Below, piece by piece: positions 24,466 to 34,614 of a DNA stretch of 64,000 nucleotides (positions are counted from its first letter, which is position 1; each line of letters starts with the position of its first letter). Position numbers and translations under genes: made by a program. The DNA is from Pisolithus tinctorius (lineage: Eukaryota; Basidiomycota; Agaricomycetes; Boletales; Pisolithaceae), in the NCBI GenBank assembly GCA_024663395.1, contig JANFAH010000027.1, positions 1 through 64,000 of the forward strand, in the 5' to 3' direction. A model generated the notes under the pieces. It ran no database searches and was not told the DNA's origin. It saw only the letters and a list, made by a program, of their open reading frames with translations.

Positions 24466-24680
24466 AGTGGCTCAAAAAAGTGTCCCAATGTTGGGTGATT
24501 TTGGAAAGATTTGAGATTTATGAGAGAGCCAATGGGAATTAGTTCAAAACCCTGCAGGACCAAAGATAGCACTAACTGCTTCCTTGAAAACAGGGGTTTT
24601 CTCATGTAATTTGGTTGTCATGGCACTGAGATATAAACATTTTAAAATGATATGTCATTGGGACACTTTTTTGAGCATGA
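24466..24680. mobile_element. MITE with P1-like ends
   Basis: A 21-bp inverted repeat, GCTCAAAAAAGTGTCCCAATG at 24,470-24,490 and its complement at 24,656-24,676, bounds about 210 bp. The left end reads CAGTGGCTCAAAAAA, the same first 15 bases as P1, and is preceded by TA. The right end has lost the expected CCACTG. No coding. It sits next to the 5' end of LINE A. Confidence 0.75.
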
Positions 24681-24696
24681 TGTTGTCAGTCATTAT

Positions 24697-24960
24697 TTAG
24701 TAAATAACATAAGGATTTGACAACTTCTGAAGGATTATGTGCTTCAACCATGCCTGATTATGTAATTTACATAATCCTGAGCCATAAAAATGGCTTGGGT
24801 CCCACTCAGCTAGCTCTATTTCACCATAAAATGCATTTTTGCCTCTGCTAGAGTAAATATCCATCTTCTTTCTGAATCTGGCATTTCTACTCATCAAATC
24901 TCCTCTACAACTGGTCTGGGGAGCTCTACTGTGGCCAGGGTCATCAAAGAGCTCCAGCTA
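24697..24960 (-). other. Possible coding remnant
   Basis: A minus-strand frame ends at 24,697 (66 codons from 24,897, extendable upstream to about 24,960). It contains DIYSSRGKNAFYGEIELAEW and reads like protein, but I recognise no family. A possible GT-AG junction at about 24,962-24,995 would join it to the 45-bp repeat frame upstream. It may be the last exon of a decayed repeat-bearing gene. Weak evidence. Confidence 0.3.
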
Positions 24961-25149
24961 GATTAAGGAAAGGCTCAAAGTAGGACATCCTTACCAGCTT
25001 TCTTCTACTGGAAGAAGGAGAGTAGTCTCTAGTATGACCTCTGGAAGGGCTGAAAATGCTGTCCAGGCCACTGATATAATCAGTGTGGCCCTTTCCTCTC
25101 CTGCCACTTCCCAAACTGTTTGCAGTGTGCTCAATTCTGCATCCCTGAA

Positions 25150-26050
25150 GGCTATTGTCATAGCCTTCAGGACATGAGCCCTCTCCTGGGAAGCAGTTTC
25201 AGCCAACATAGCATCAGCATGAGCCCTCTCCCAGGAAGTGGGTTCAGCTGACCTCACATAACCATGAGGGAGCTTCCTGAAAGTGATGTTAGCTGACCTA
25301 GCCTTCACATGAGCCCTCTCCCAGGAAGTGGTGTCAGCTGACCTAGCCTCCACATGAGCCCTCTCCCTGGAAGTGGTTTTGGCCAACCTCACCTAACCAT
25401 GAGGGGGCTCCCTGAAAGTGATGCTGGCCAACCTAGCCATTGCATGAGCCCTCTCCCTGGAAGTGGTGTCAGCCAACCTGGCCTCCACATGAGCCCTCTC
25501 CCTGGAAGTGGTTTCAGCCAACATAGCATCAACATGAGCCCTCTCCCTGGAAGTGGTTTCAGTGGACCTCACCTAACCATGAGGGAGCTCCCTGAAAGTG
25601 ATGTTGGCTGACCTAGCCTCAGCATGGGCCAGTACCCTGAAAGTGATGTCAGCTAACCTCACCTAACCATGGCTGAGCTCCCTGGAAGTGGTGTCAGCTG
25701 ACCTAGCATCAGCATGAGCCCTTGCCCTGGAAGTGGTTTCAGCCAACCTCACTTAACCATGAGGGAGCTCCCTGAAATCAATGTTGGCTGACCTAGCCTC
25801 AGCATGGGCCAGTACCCTGAATGTGATGTCAGCCAACCTCACCTAACCATGGCTGGGCTCCCTGGAAGTGGTGTTGGCTCACCTAGCCCCAGCATGGTCC
25901 CTCTCCCTGGAAGTGGTTCCCAGCCCCTGGAAGTGGTATCAGCCAACCCCAGCTAACCATGAGTGAGCTCCCTCAAAGTGGTGACAGGGCCTTTGAAAGT
26001 TGTATTGGTCATCCTCCCCTGAGGATGGCCAAAGCATGGCCCATCCCCCA
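25150..26050. repeat. 45-bp minisatellite, coding-compatible
   Basis: About 20 imperfect copies of a 45-bp unit alternate two subtypes, one containing CATGAGCCCTCTCCCTGGAAG and one CATGAGGGAGCTCCCTGAAAG (about 20-bp signatures). 45 is a multiple of three. The minus strand therefore reads as 15-residue repeats (WERAHVEARSADTTS style, 25,392-24,991 open), and the plus strand reads HMSPLPGSGFSQ style (25,354-25,611 open). Which strand, if either, was coding is unclear. Copies degrade toward 26,050. No spacer/array logic of a CRISPR is present. Confidence 0.85.
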
Positions 26051-26217
26051 GTAGTGGTGTTGGTGGACCTCGTCTAAACCCAACCCAACCTCAGCAAAGC
26101 ATGCAACTGAAATCAAAAAAATTACATTTGCATATCAGCTGTGAAACCCACAGGATAACTGAGGACCTCCCTCTTATATACTTTTCAATATAATTTCTTA
26201 GGATAGATGTGACATTC

Positions 26218-27906
26218 TCACAGGGTGGGCCATATCATTGCATTCATTCTTTTTAAAATGTCCATTGTGTATGTAATTTGGAGGTATATGTATCTTACAA
26301 ATTTTCTACCAAACATGCAGATGACTTTTTTCCATCTGGCAATTTTTTCGGCTCCTTGAGGCATAGAGATGGTATATATTTTGGGTGGCAATGCAATCCC
26401 CTCCAAGTCCTTCCCACAATCAGGATACTGGCACTGATAGGAATAAGTTGAATCAGCACTAGCAGCCAGCCATTGCTGTATGATCCCACACTGAGGGCAT
26501 TGATCAGGCAAGTCCTACCCCAAGGTTTGATGAACTTGTCAGTCCAAATGTACCTTTCCACCAATATCCTCCCTCCTGAAGACCCCCAATACATGAGGAT
26601 GATATTTGAGTGTCTGCCCAGCACTCCACAGTCCTTGAAGGCAACCTTAACTGTCTTATCCATCTGTTGAAAGCATTGGATGATGGTAAGGTCCAAAACA
26701 CTCATGAGGAATGGAATGGTGTTGACAGGGAGTAACTTGTCTGCATCAAAGAGGAGCATTGACCTTGGCTTGAAGCTAGAATGGTGATGAGCAATAAATA
26801 TGTGCTCAGATTGAGAGGACACTTACTGGCTCATGGCTGACTTGAGGTCTTGGAAACTCTCCTGATGCTTGACCAGATATCCACACACCAGGAAGATGAG
26901 GTCACCTCCCTCAACAACCTTGGAGAGGGGTGTGAGGAGAGCCTCTAACACCTGGAGATGGTGAGGTGAGAGTAAAGATTGAGAAAGTGGTGACTCACCT
27001 CAGAGACCTTTGAGGCAATTACCTGCCCATCCCTACTTCCAGCAAAGAGATCCCCCCTTTGTTCTTCACTATGGGTAGTCAAGAAGACAACCACCCTTGC
27101 ATAAGGGGCCAGGAAGGAAGAGAGCTGTTGAGCTGCAGTTTCATAGGCAGCCCCAGACTCCTGAGTGCACAAGTTGTAAGACAACTATGCAAAATGGTAA
27201 GTGCCCTGTTGTTTGAAATACCCTTGTATCATGGATTGGATGATATGGACAGGGTCAGGGTCAAGGGTCAAGCCATCCAGGTGAAGGTGGATGATGGCTG
27301 TGGAGAGGGTAGCCATTTCAGAGGTGGTGGCATGCTGGAATGTGCCTATGACAGCAGGGGGCTTGCTGAGGACATGCTTGTCACCCAGATAGAAGCCCTG
27401 TATTTGGAGTTAGGATGGATGGTGGAAGATTGGATGGACTTACATAGTAGGGCTGAGGTGTTCCATGTCTGGTCCTCTTCCAATGACAACTGACACACCT
27501 GAGGAGAAACAAAAGGACTTGAGGTGATGAAATAGAGTGGTGGGTGAGACATACCTAAAGGTGACACCAGGCTGAGTGAGCTGTTGAAGAGAATCCTCAG
27601 GGACCACCAGACACTTGTTGCAGACAACCCTCCAGCAGCCCATGACATCACACTCCCATAAAGTGCCCCCATCCCTACACATGAGACAGAACTGGAAGAA
27701 GAAGTGAGGATGATGATGAGATGAGAGAGCAGACTCACAGAATTCCTTAACCTTCTTTTCTTGACTTGAAGGGGAGTCCTGATGGCATTGGCAGTGGCAG
27801 CCTGGGCAGCTTGTTGCTCCTTGGCCTGTAGAGTGACCAGAGAGACTCTGGAAGCCTTGTGACCACCATTCTTCTTGGCAGTTTGCTTTGTCCTTGCTGT
27901 GGTAGT
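26218..27906 (-). pseudogene. H3-tail-like / PHD-like / possible caspase-CHAT-fold protein
   Basis: A spliced minus-strand gene with exons 27,906-27,739, 27,691-27,555, 27,498-27,444, 27,397-26,999, 26,951-26,827 and 26,775-26,218. Internal introns of about 45-51 nt are GT-AG and keep frame. Exon 1 encodes ARTKQTAKKNGGHKASR, matching the histone H3 N-terminus (ARTKQTA identical). Exon 2 encodes a PHD-like finger, CLMCRDGGTLWECD...CWRVVCNKCL, completed by CVSCHW from exon 3. Exons 4-5 encode VVVFLTTHSEEQRGDLF and DLIFLVCGYLVKHQESF, spaced like the His and Cys strands of caspase/CHAT folds. Exon 6 ends with a zinc-ribbon-like CPQCG...CQYPDCG. Two lesions are visible: an in-frame TAG at 27,185-27,187 and a frameshift near 26,507-26,518. 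The 5' exon was not found; an acceptor AG precedes 27,906. The fold assignment is inference, while the H3-like and PHD-like segments are seen directly. Confidence 0.72.
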
Positions 27907-28077
27907 CTAGTGGTACAAGATCAGTAAGGCTGCCATGCAATCAGAATACTTAGGAGAGAAAATGACAGCATGTGGGTAAACCCCAGCTGACTTGGAATAT
28001 AATGGAATTATGAATGTAGATATGCATGTTACATAGTTACATACATATTATATGGATACATACATGTGTATAGAGTA

Positions 28078-28810
28078 ATGTGGGAAGATGGCCTTAAGAA
28101 TGATGAAGCTAGATGAAAGGAAAAATTCATTAGTGGACACAGGGAGATGAGCCTGAAAAATCACATACCATTTTTTTTCTTGGGGCAAGGGTGGGAGGGG
28201 GATGTGGGAAGATGGCCCTAAGCATGACAAAGCTCAACAAAAAGAAAATGACATACTGATTGTGTTTCTGGGGGCAAGGGGGGGAAGGGGGATGCAGGAA
28301 TTTGGCACTAAGTAGGGCAAAGCTAGACAAAAGGAGGGGGATGTGGGAAGATGGCCCAAGGATGACAAAGCTAGATGAAAGGAAAAAGTCATTAGTGGAG
28401 GGGGGGATATGATCCTGAAACTCACATACCATTTTGTTTCTTTGGGCAAGGGGGGCAAGGGGGATGTGGGAATGTGGCCCTAAGCATGATGAAGCAAGAT
28501 GAAGAGGAAATGACATACCAATTTTTTTTCTGGGGGAAAGGCAGGCAAGGGGGATGTGGGAATGTAGCACTAAGCACAATGAAGCTAGACAAAAGGAAAA
28601 ATTGATTAGTGGAGGGGGGGAGACAAGCCTGAAAGTCACATCATTTTTTTTTCTGAGGGCAAGGGGGCCAAGGGGGATGTGGGAAGATGGCCCTAAGCAC
28701 AATGAAATGAGACAAAGAGAAAATGACATACCAATTTTTTTTCTGGGGGCAAGGTGGGCAAGGGGGATGTGGGAAAGTGGTGCTAATCATAACGAAGCTA
28801 GGTGACCAAT
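28078..28810. repeat. Composite minisatellite, about 122 + 91 bp alternating units
   Basis: The phrase GGGGATGTGGGAA recurs at about 28,078, 28,199, 28,278 (variant), 28,336, 28,460, 28,552, 28,674 and 28,764. Spacings alternate between about 120 and 90 bp for most of the array, so a higher-order unit of about 212 bp is likely. Each unit includes a T-rich run and a G-rich run. Minus-strand frames (for example 28,729-28,130) are open because of the repeat and are not taken as genes. It lies just upstream of the H3-like gene and may have displaced its first exon. Confidence 0.8.
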
Positions 28811-29720
28811 TTTCATAAGCATTTAGGCTGAAGTTTTCTACAAATCATCCAAGCTAAAAGCCACTCAGACCAGGTCATCCCAGGGACATCTGGCCATGTC
28901 CCAGGGCTATATGCAGTGTGCAGGACCTGGGATGTTCCATAATCCCAGCCCTTTGGTAATATATTTTGGGCTGTCCCATGGTTGCCTTAGGTGTCAGGGG
29001 TCCTCAGCTGCAAAAGTGCAGCTCATATTCACACTGAAATCCCACTTCTGACCAAGAAACCATAGCTGTCACAATCATCCAGGATGATGAGAATACCTGG
29101 CAAAGTAGGGGCCTATGTATGTGGCAGCCACTGACTTTCCAAAACCATTTGGTACACTTATTATGCACAAATTTGAAGTGGGAAATCAGTGTGATTGTGA
29201 GGTGTCATCTCCAGAATCATACAATACTTCTGGAAGTGAACCTTGCATCATTGTGATAAATTTTAATGGATTCAGCACTGTCCCATGAGTAAGTTCCATT
29301 GCTTATAGAAGGAGTACACATTAATAAGATGATACTAAATGCATTCAATGAGGATGAGTGGAAGACCTTCCCAGCCAAGGAATAGATTGTAGCACAATAC
29401 ATGACACTATTGTGGGGAACAAGCATGTGAGAACCCCACTGTCCAAAGGGGTTATGTAATCTGATTGCTGTGGGGCCCAATGTCCCATTATGACCCTGGG
29501 CTGTAAGGCCCTCCAGTGGACCACCATGTGCTTCAAATACCAATCCAGCCAGGATGGGCAGAAGACTGAACTTTGTTGATTCTCAAAGGAAGGGTGGACT
29601 TGTGTTGCTAAAGACCACTGAAGTCTGTTGGAGATGATGCATTCTGTGTATTACTCTTCATGGATAATTATTCCCAAAGTTCTGATCTAACCCCCAAGCA
29701 ACTGACATTAGTACTCAAAC
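28811..29720. other. Intergenic, no gene recognised
   Basis: CpG-poor sequence without a convincing open frame. The longest is minus 29,543-29,217, with no motif. It may contain decayed mobile-element DNA, but nothing was identifiable. Confidence 0.5.
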
Positions 29721-29800
29721 CATATCGCTCAGTGATTAAACCACAAGGTCAACTCCAGGAGACTGCTGGTTCAATCCCACCTTTAGTCACATGTTCATCA
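29721..29800 (+). mobile_element. tRNA-like SINE candidate
   Basis: CGCTCAGTGATTAAA resembles a pol III A box and GGTTCAATCCC matches a B box, about 40 nt apart. The tRNA stems do not pair well enough for a working tRNA, so this is read as a tRNA-derived SINE head or tRNA pseudogene. LINE copy B is inserted about 30 bp downstream. Confidence 0.4.
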
Positions 29801-29818
29801 AGGTCATCTATGTAGAAC

Positions 29819-29832
29819 AACCAAGAGGCAAT
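29819..29832. repeat. 5' target-site duplication of LINE B
   Basis: AACCAAGAGGCAAT here is repeated at 39,508-39,521 directly after the poly-A tail, giving a 13-14-bp duplication typical of target-primed reverse transcription. Confidence 0.9.
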
Positions 29833-30058
29833 TGCTCCTTGACTCTGCTCTGTGTAGCACCCTGACTAGGACCCCAAAAAAACTTTTTGCCCTCATCACA
29901 CCAGCCCTAGCAGCAGAGGCCCATTGCAGGCACCAGTGATGTATAGTAGTGTTCTTCAGGATTATAGCCCTAGAGCACCCTACCTAACTCCCTCACCCAC
30001 ATATTCAGTAAGCCCACTGTACACTCAACGTCCCATGACCATGACAGGATGAACATCC

Positions 30059-31763
30059 TTGAGGTCAGGCTCCCATGCCACATCAGGTCCACCACCAGGA
30101 CCCCATACATTGGGTGTGGCCCCACCTGGCAAAATCACAAGAAGCAGCAGTATACCACTTGAAGATATCGTCAACAACCCAGATGTGGAAATCAAAGATG
30201 TGGAAGCAGCAAGAACCCTCCTAGACCAAGTGTACATGATCCATGGAGAACCAGCAATACCAGAGCATATCTCACAGGCACTCTTCTATATATTGCAAAC
30301 CAAAGGTGTCAACAACACACTACAATCAATCATACATGCCATGGCATTCCTCATCAGAGAACTTATGGTACTGGCCCTGGCTGACTCCATCACCAGGGCA
30401 GTTGCAGATAAACTTGATAGCACAGTACTGATTGCAATCTCCCCTCACATAGGAAGGGTACTAGCAGCTGCTGACAACCCAGAGAAGATCAACAAGAGAG
30501 CCAACAAAAATGCCCAACTGCTCAATGCTAGGATCACCAAATCCCTCAATCAGCCATCCAGTGCCCCCGTCCATTCAAACATCGACCACCTAGAAGGCAA
30601 AGTACAAAGCCTTGCTGATGACATAGGATCAGTCAAATCAGCACTAGAAGAAGTAAAAAAACCTCCTCAAGTCCAATGCCCCCCCAGCTCCCTTCCCCAC
30701 CTCCTACAGGGATGCCCTCATGTCAGCAACAGCCAATCCAAACCAAATTCCATTAGGAACTCACCCCACCTCAGAGCATGCCAGGGCCCACATGGCCATA
30801 AAAGAAAGGCAAATACTAATAGAACTTAACAGCAATCACCCACTCCTCAATGATACAACTAGAAGAGAAACATCCATTGACCTCATCAAACAAGCTATCA
30901 ACACAGTTGACTGCATGGATGGCCCAGGCCTCCAACTCAAGTCCATTGCCCATCTACACAACAATTGCATCCTACTAGAGCTCAACAGCCAGGAGTCTGC
31001 AGCATGGATCAAAGATACACCAAGCAGAACCACCTTCCTGGAGAAACTAGGAGGAACGGCCACAATCAAAGACAGGCAATATGGTATAGTCATCCCTTTC
31101 CTCCCCATCACCACTGAGCTAGACAACCCTGGTACCCTACATGAAATGGAAAATGAGAACAACATCCCAACTGGCTTGATATTGCGCATTAAATGGATCA
31201 AGGACCCCACCAAACACTCACCCACTCAGAAAGTAGCTCACACCCTCGCCTTCATCACCACACCCAAAACAGCCAACTGCCTCCTAAGAGATGGCCTATA
31301 TTGGGGGCTAGATAGACTCTGCCCATACAAAGACAAAAGGGAACCAGTCTGGTGCCTCAAATGTCAATGGATAGGCCACCTGGCAAAGGATTGCAAACAA
31401 ACTGAAGACACCTGTGGCCTATGCGCCCAACCACATCACACACAAGGATGCAACTCCTTCACAGCCTTCTGCATTAACTGCCAGAATGACACCCACTCCA
31501 GCAATGACAGACAATTCCCAGACTTCATCAGACACTGCAACATGCTATATGACCACACCTTGGAGAACAGAATGCCATATTTCCCAACAACAGATGAATG
31601 GACACAAGTAGAACTACCTCCACACTCCCTAGACCCCATCAAACAGACCAGACCACCACTGAACCAACTTGCTGCCCAGGGACAGCTGAGGCAGCTGACC
31701 CTAGGCAAGGCCATGAACATTCATACTCATGCCCACAAGTGCAGTCAGCACAACATGATATGA
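30059..31763 (+). pseudogene. LINE B ORF1, gag-like zinc-knuckle protein
   Basis: Two overlapping frames (30,059-30,829 and 30,720-31,763) make up ORF1, with a frame change near 30,700 where a C-run occurs. The N-terminal part contains EDIVNNPDVEIKDVEAARTL and a helical ALFYILQTKGVNNTLQ region. The second part carries HNNCILLELNSQESAAWIK and the Cys/His cluster CLKCQWIGHLAKDC, CGLCAQPHHTQGC, CINCQNDTH. The function by family is RNA binding. It is nearly intact compared with copy A. Confidence 0.87.
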
Positions 31764-31887
31764 GGGGGCAGAGGAGGCCCACCCCCTTGTGCCCAAGCCT
31801 TACTCCATCCCCTACCTCCCCACCCCAGATCCCAGCCCACCCTGATGGTACCCTCACTAGCAGAATCACTCCCCAACCCTACCTCCA

Positions 31888-32020
31888 ATGATGTCTGAAA
31901 ACCACACACAAGACAATGCAATAACTAAACTATGCATCTGGCAACAAAACCTTAATATGTCACACATAGCCCTACACTCACTAAATCAACAGCCAAATAG
32001 CAGAAGAATGGGACATAATT
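31888..32020 (+). pseudogene. LINE B ORF2, endonuclease start
   Basis: Encodes MMSENHTQDNAITKLCIWQQ and NLNMSHIALHSL, aligning with the LINE A endonuclease N-terminus. The frame is cut at about 32,020 by an insertion and resumes near 34,240 with LQEPLINQL. Confidence 0.85.
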
Positions 32021-34239
32021 GCTGTCACACACCAAAGGTGTTTGGTGAGGTGGACATGGATGCAGCTGATGAATGGAGATGAAGACTGTAGCCCTCATGT
32101 GAAGAAGGACAGCCAGAAATGTTGACAGTCATCCCTTGCACAAGAACAGGTCATCAATGCCAAAGAAAAAGGAAGGAAGCAAGTTAAGCACTGATGAAAA
32201 TTCTTAAGCACCCATGTACAACATTCTGGTTTTCAATATATCTCCACCATTTCTGCAGATACCGAAACCATTCCCACACTTGCTTGTAGTGCTCAGCCAC
32301 ACAATCCTACCTTCCAAAATTGGAAAGGATTTGTGCACTCCACATGTTTCTACAGCACTCCCTCCAAAAAGACACTCATTTTGCTAATTCTTCTGATATG
32401 GCTGCCTCTGCATCAATCATTTCACTTGTCCCCTTTGCTAGGGACCATGGCTATGTATATCTACCAGGAGTTCCTACCAGCTTCTGTCCTGAAGCATCCT
32501 GGTACATCCCATCCTCGTCTGCCCCCTCTCAGCCCATCCAGCTTGGTCAGTGTGTTCTTTTTGTCAGTATGACCTCTAGGAGGACATTCTTTGGTCGCCT
32601 CAGGTCTGTCATTTGCTTGGAAAGGTCTTATGTGGTCATTTCAGTCTATCCAGTCCAAGAAGCATATGGATCCTTCCTCCCTGCTCCCTGTGATGTCTTC
32701 ATACCAGTCTTGTCCATCGTTCTTCCAAAATTGCGACAGCTACAGTATAATCTACTGTTCTCCACTCTCCCTGATTGCATCCATGATGAGTATGATGCAC
32801 ATCTTGCCTCCTTATTGCAAGATACAGCAGAAGATGCTCCCCCTTCATCCTTTCTTCCAACAAAGCCTCATTCATGAAGTTTTACTTGCTTCACTGAGAG
32901 GATGGTTAAGGGGGGGAAAGTTGCGATCCCTTATGCTCCTGTCACCCCACAGACCCCCAAAGCTTGACCCCTGTTGACATCTGACTCACCTTGTCTGCTT
33001 TTGGATGTACTATATCAGCATCAGATCTGCACTGCCTCTCTGTCATCCCACTTTGGCCCAGAGGTGATCTCTTCAAGATGTGACATGCACAGCCTCCCCC
33101 TAATGTGATTCCAGTGTGCTTTCCCAGTTCCTGACATTACTTGACTCATACTTTGACATTCTGACTGTCTTTGACTCACCTATTGCCAATACTTACCAAT
33201 CTTTTGACTTTGCTTACTGATTCTTCACTTTTTGGCTTACTTATCCTTACCAATGCTCACCAATGCTTTCTAAGATGATTACCCACTGCTTACATTCCTT
33301 ACTCATCAGTTACCAATCACTTACCAAGTGTTTGCACCTTGTTGTCCATAGGCAACACACCTGTACTGTATATAAATCACTGTACTTAGATAGCAAAAAA
33401 AGGAAGAAGACATCAGAGAGCCCCTCTTGCTCGCATTTTATCATCTCTCAGTAAATCATTCATCAGCTTCAATAGTTGAGACTTTATTAAGGGTCTAGCT
33501 ATTGTCTACTTCGCTTATCATTGTCTATCTTCAATATACTTCACTCCAAGTCCTCCCTGAGCTCAGTGCAGCTCAGAGCATCAAATTAAGTCACCATCCA
33601 TCCTTCTGTAGGCTGACAGCAGTCTACCCCATCACATTCTATCGCATTCCTGCTCCTTCTTTGTCAGGAGCATCCCCAACCCTCAGCACTCATCTTTGAG
33701 TGTTGTAGCTTGCAAAAACCTTTCCCAATCAAAGGTTCCACCATCTAGGTACTGCATAGGCACACCACCACTCACTTTCATTGTCTTTTGTGTTGGTTTT
33801 TGTTACAATACGTATTCTTTTCCTTTCTTCTCTTTTTCTTTTCATCTTATCTTATCTTTCCATCTTATCTTATCTCTTGATCTCGGTCCGGATTCCGGCC
33901 TGGGCCTTGCCTCACCTTTCCCATGCTTTCTCCTTCTAGTATGTTCTGCTCCACTATGATATCATTGTGACATCACCATGATGTCACAGACCTCGTATGC
34001 GCCTCACCGTTGCCTCATGTACTATAGTATAAGTACTGTTGCTCAATCACCCAACTAGCTCTAAGCTAGTTCATTTGGGTCTTCGAGTCCTAAAGTCGCC
34101 TGCTTCTAAGCCATATCCTCCTTCTTCTTTCTGTTCTTTTCTGTTGGTTCTCGGTGCGAGCCTACAACAAACCCTGTTGTTTAGGTATTGTCACAGTTTT
34201 GGTTGGTTTCCACCACTGAACCACACTTTGACTCACATC
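32021..34239. mobile_element. Unclassified 2.2-kb insertion in LINE B
   Basis: Alignment with LINE A shows about 2.2 kb of extra DNA in the endonuclease codons. It could begin at TGTCACACACC (about 32,023) and end near GACTCACA (about 34,234), in TG...CA form, but no clean target duplication was found. It contains an open frame at 32,320-32,877 without recognised domain, a TATA-like GTATATAAAT at about 33,371, and pyrimidine-rich sequence at 33,800-33,880. LTR-retrotransposon or nested LTR origin is plausible; coding for pol is absent. The 33,800-34,230 part has more CpG than the rest. Confidence 0.6.
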
Positions 34240-34614
34240 ATGCTACAAGAACCACTGATCAACCAACTCAGCAACACCAGAGCAAACTCCTGCTGGAGAG
34301 TAGCATACCTGATGAAGAAACTGACACAGGGTGCAAAGCCTCAAGTGGTAACCCTGATAAACTCAAGGATTAGCACTAACACCTGGGAGCAGGTCAACTT
34401 CCCATCGGCAGATGTGGTGGTTCACAAGGATGAGAATGACAAAAGGGACATATACACTGTTCAATGTGTACAATGATTGCAAGCACAACTGTACAGTGGA
34501 GGGAATGGGGTCTTTCCTGGCAGAGAACATAAGAGACATCAGAAGGGAGGACAATGATGGCATGATCTGGGTAGGAGACTTTAACAGACACCACCCCATG
34601 TGGGACAAAGAATG
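34240..34614 (+). pseudogene. LINE B ORF2, endonuclease middle
   Basis: Resumes with LQEPLINQLSNTRANSCWRV and continues in another frame with KGTYTLFNVYNDCKHN and MIWVGDFNRHHPMWD, the catalytic loop of the EEP endonuclease. A one-base frame change lies near 34,425. It is cut at 34,614 by the solo LTR. Confidence 0.87.

Noticed and set aside
25150..26050. Possible CRISPR-like array
   Set aside because: Period 45 bp with drifting, continuous units and no unique spacers; the same applies to the 64-bp and 129-bp arrays, and the DNA is eukaryotic.
27059..27493. Plus-strand 144-codon frame
   Set aside because: Opposite to the spliced H3-like/PHD gene, whose introns and motifs fit the minus strand.
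28130..28729. 199-codon minus-strand frame
   Set aside because: Generated by the composite minisatellite; Pro/Leu-rich translation of the repeat.
29721..29800. Functional tRNA gene
   Set aside because: A and B boxes are plausible but acceptor and anticodon stems do not pair properly.
32320..32877. Host gene inside the 2.2-kb insertion
   Set aside because: No domain, lies within an insertion interrupting a LINE, and codon context is element-like.
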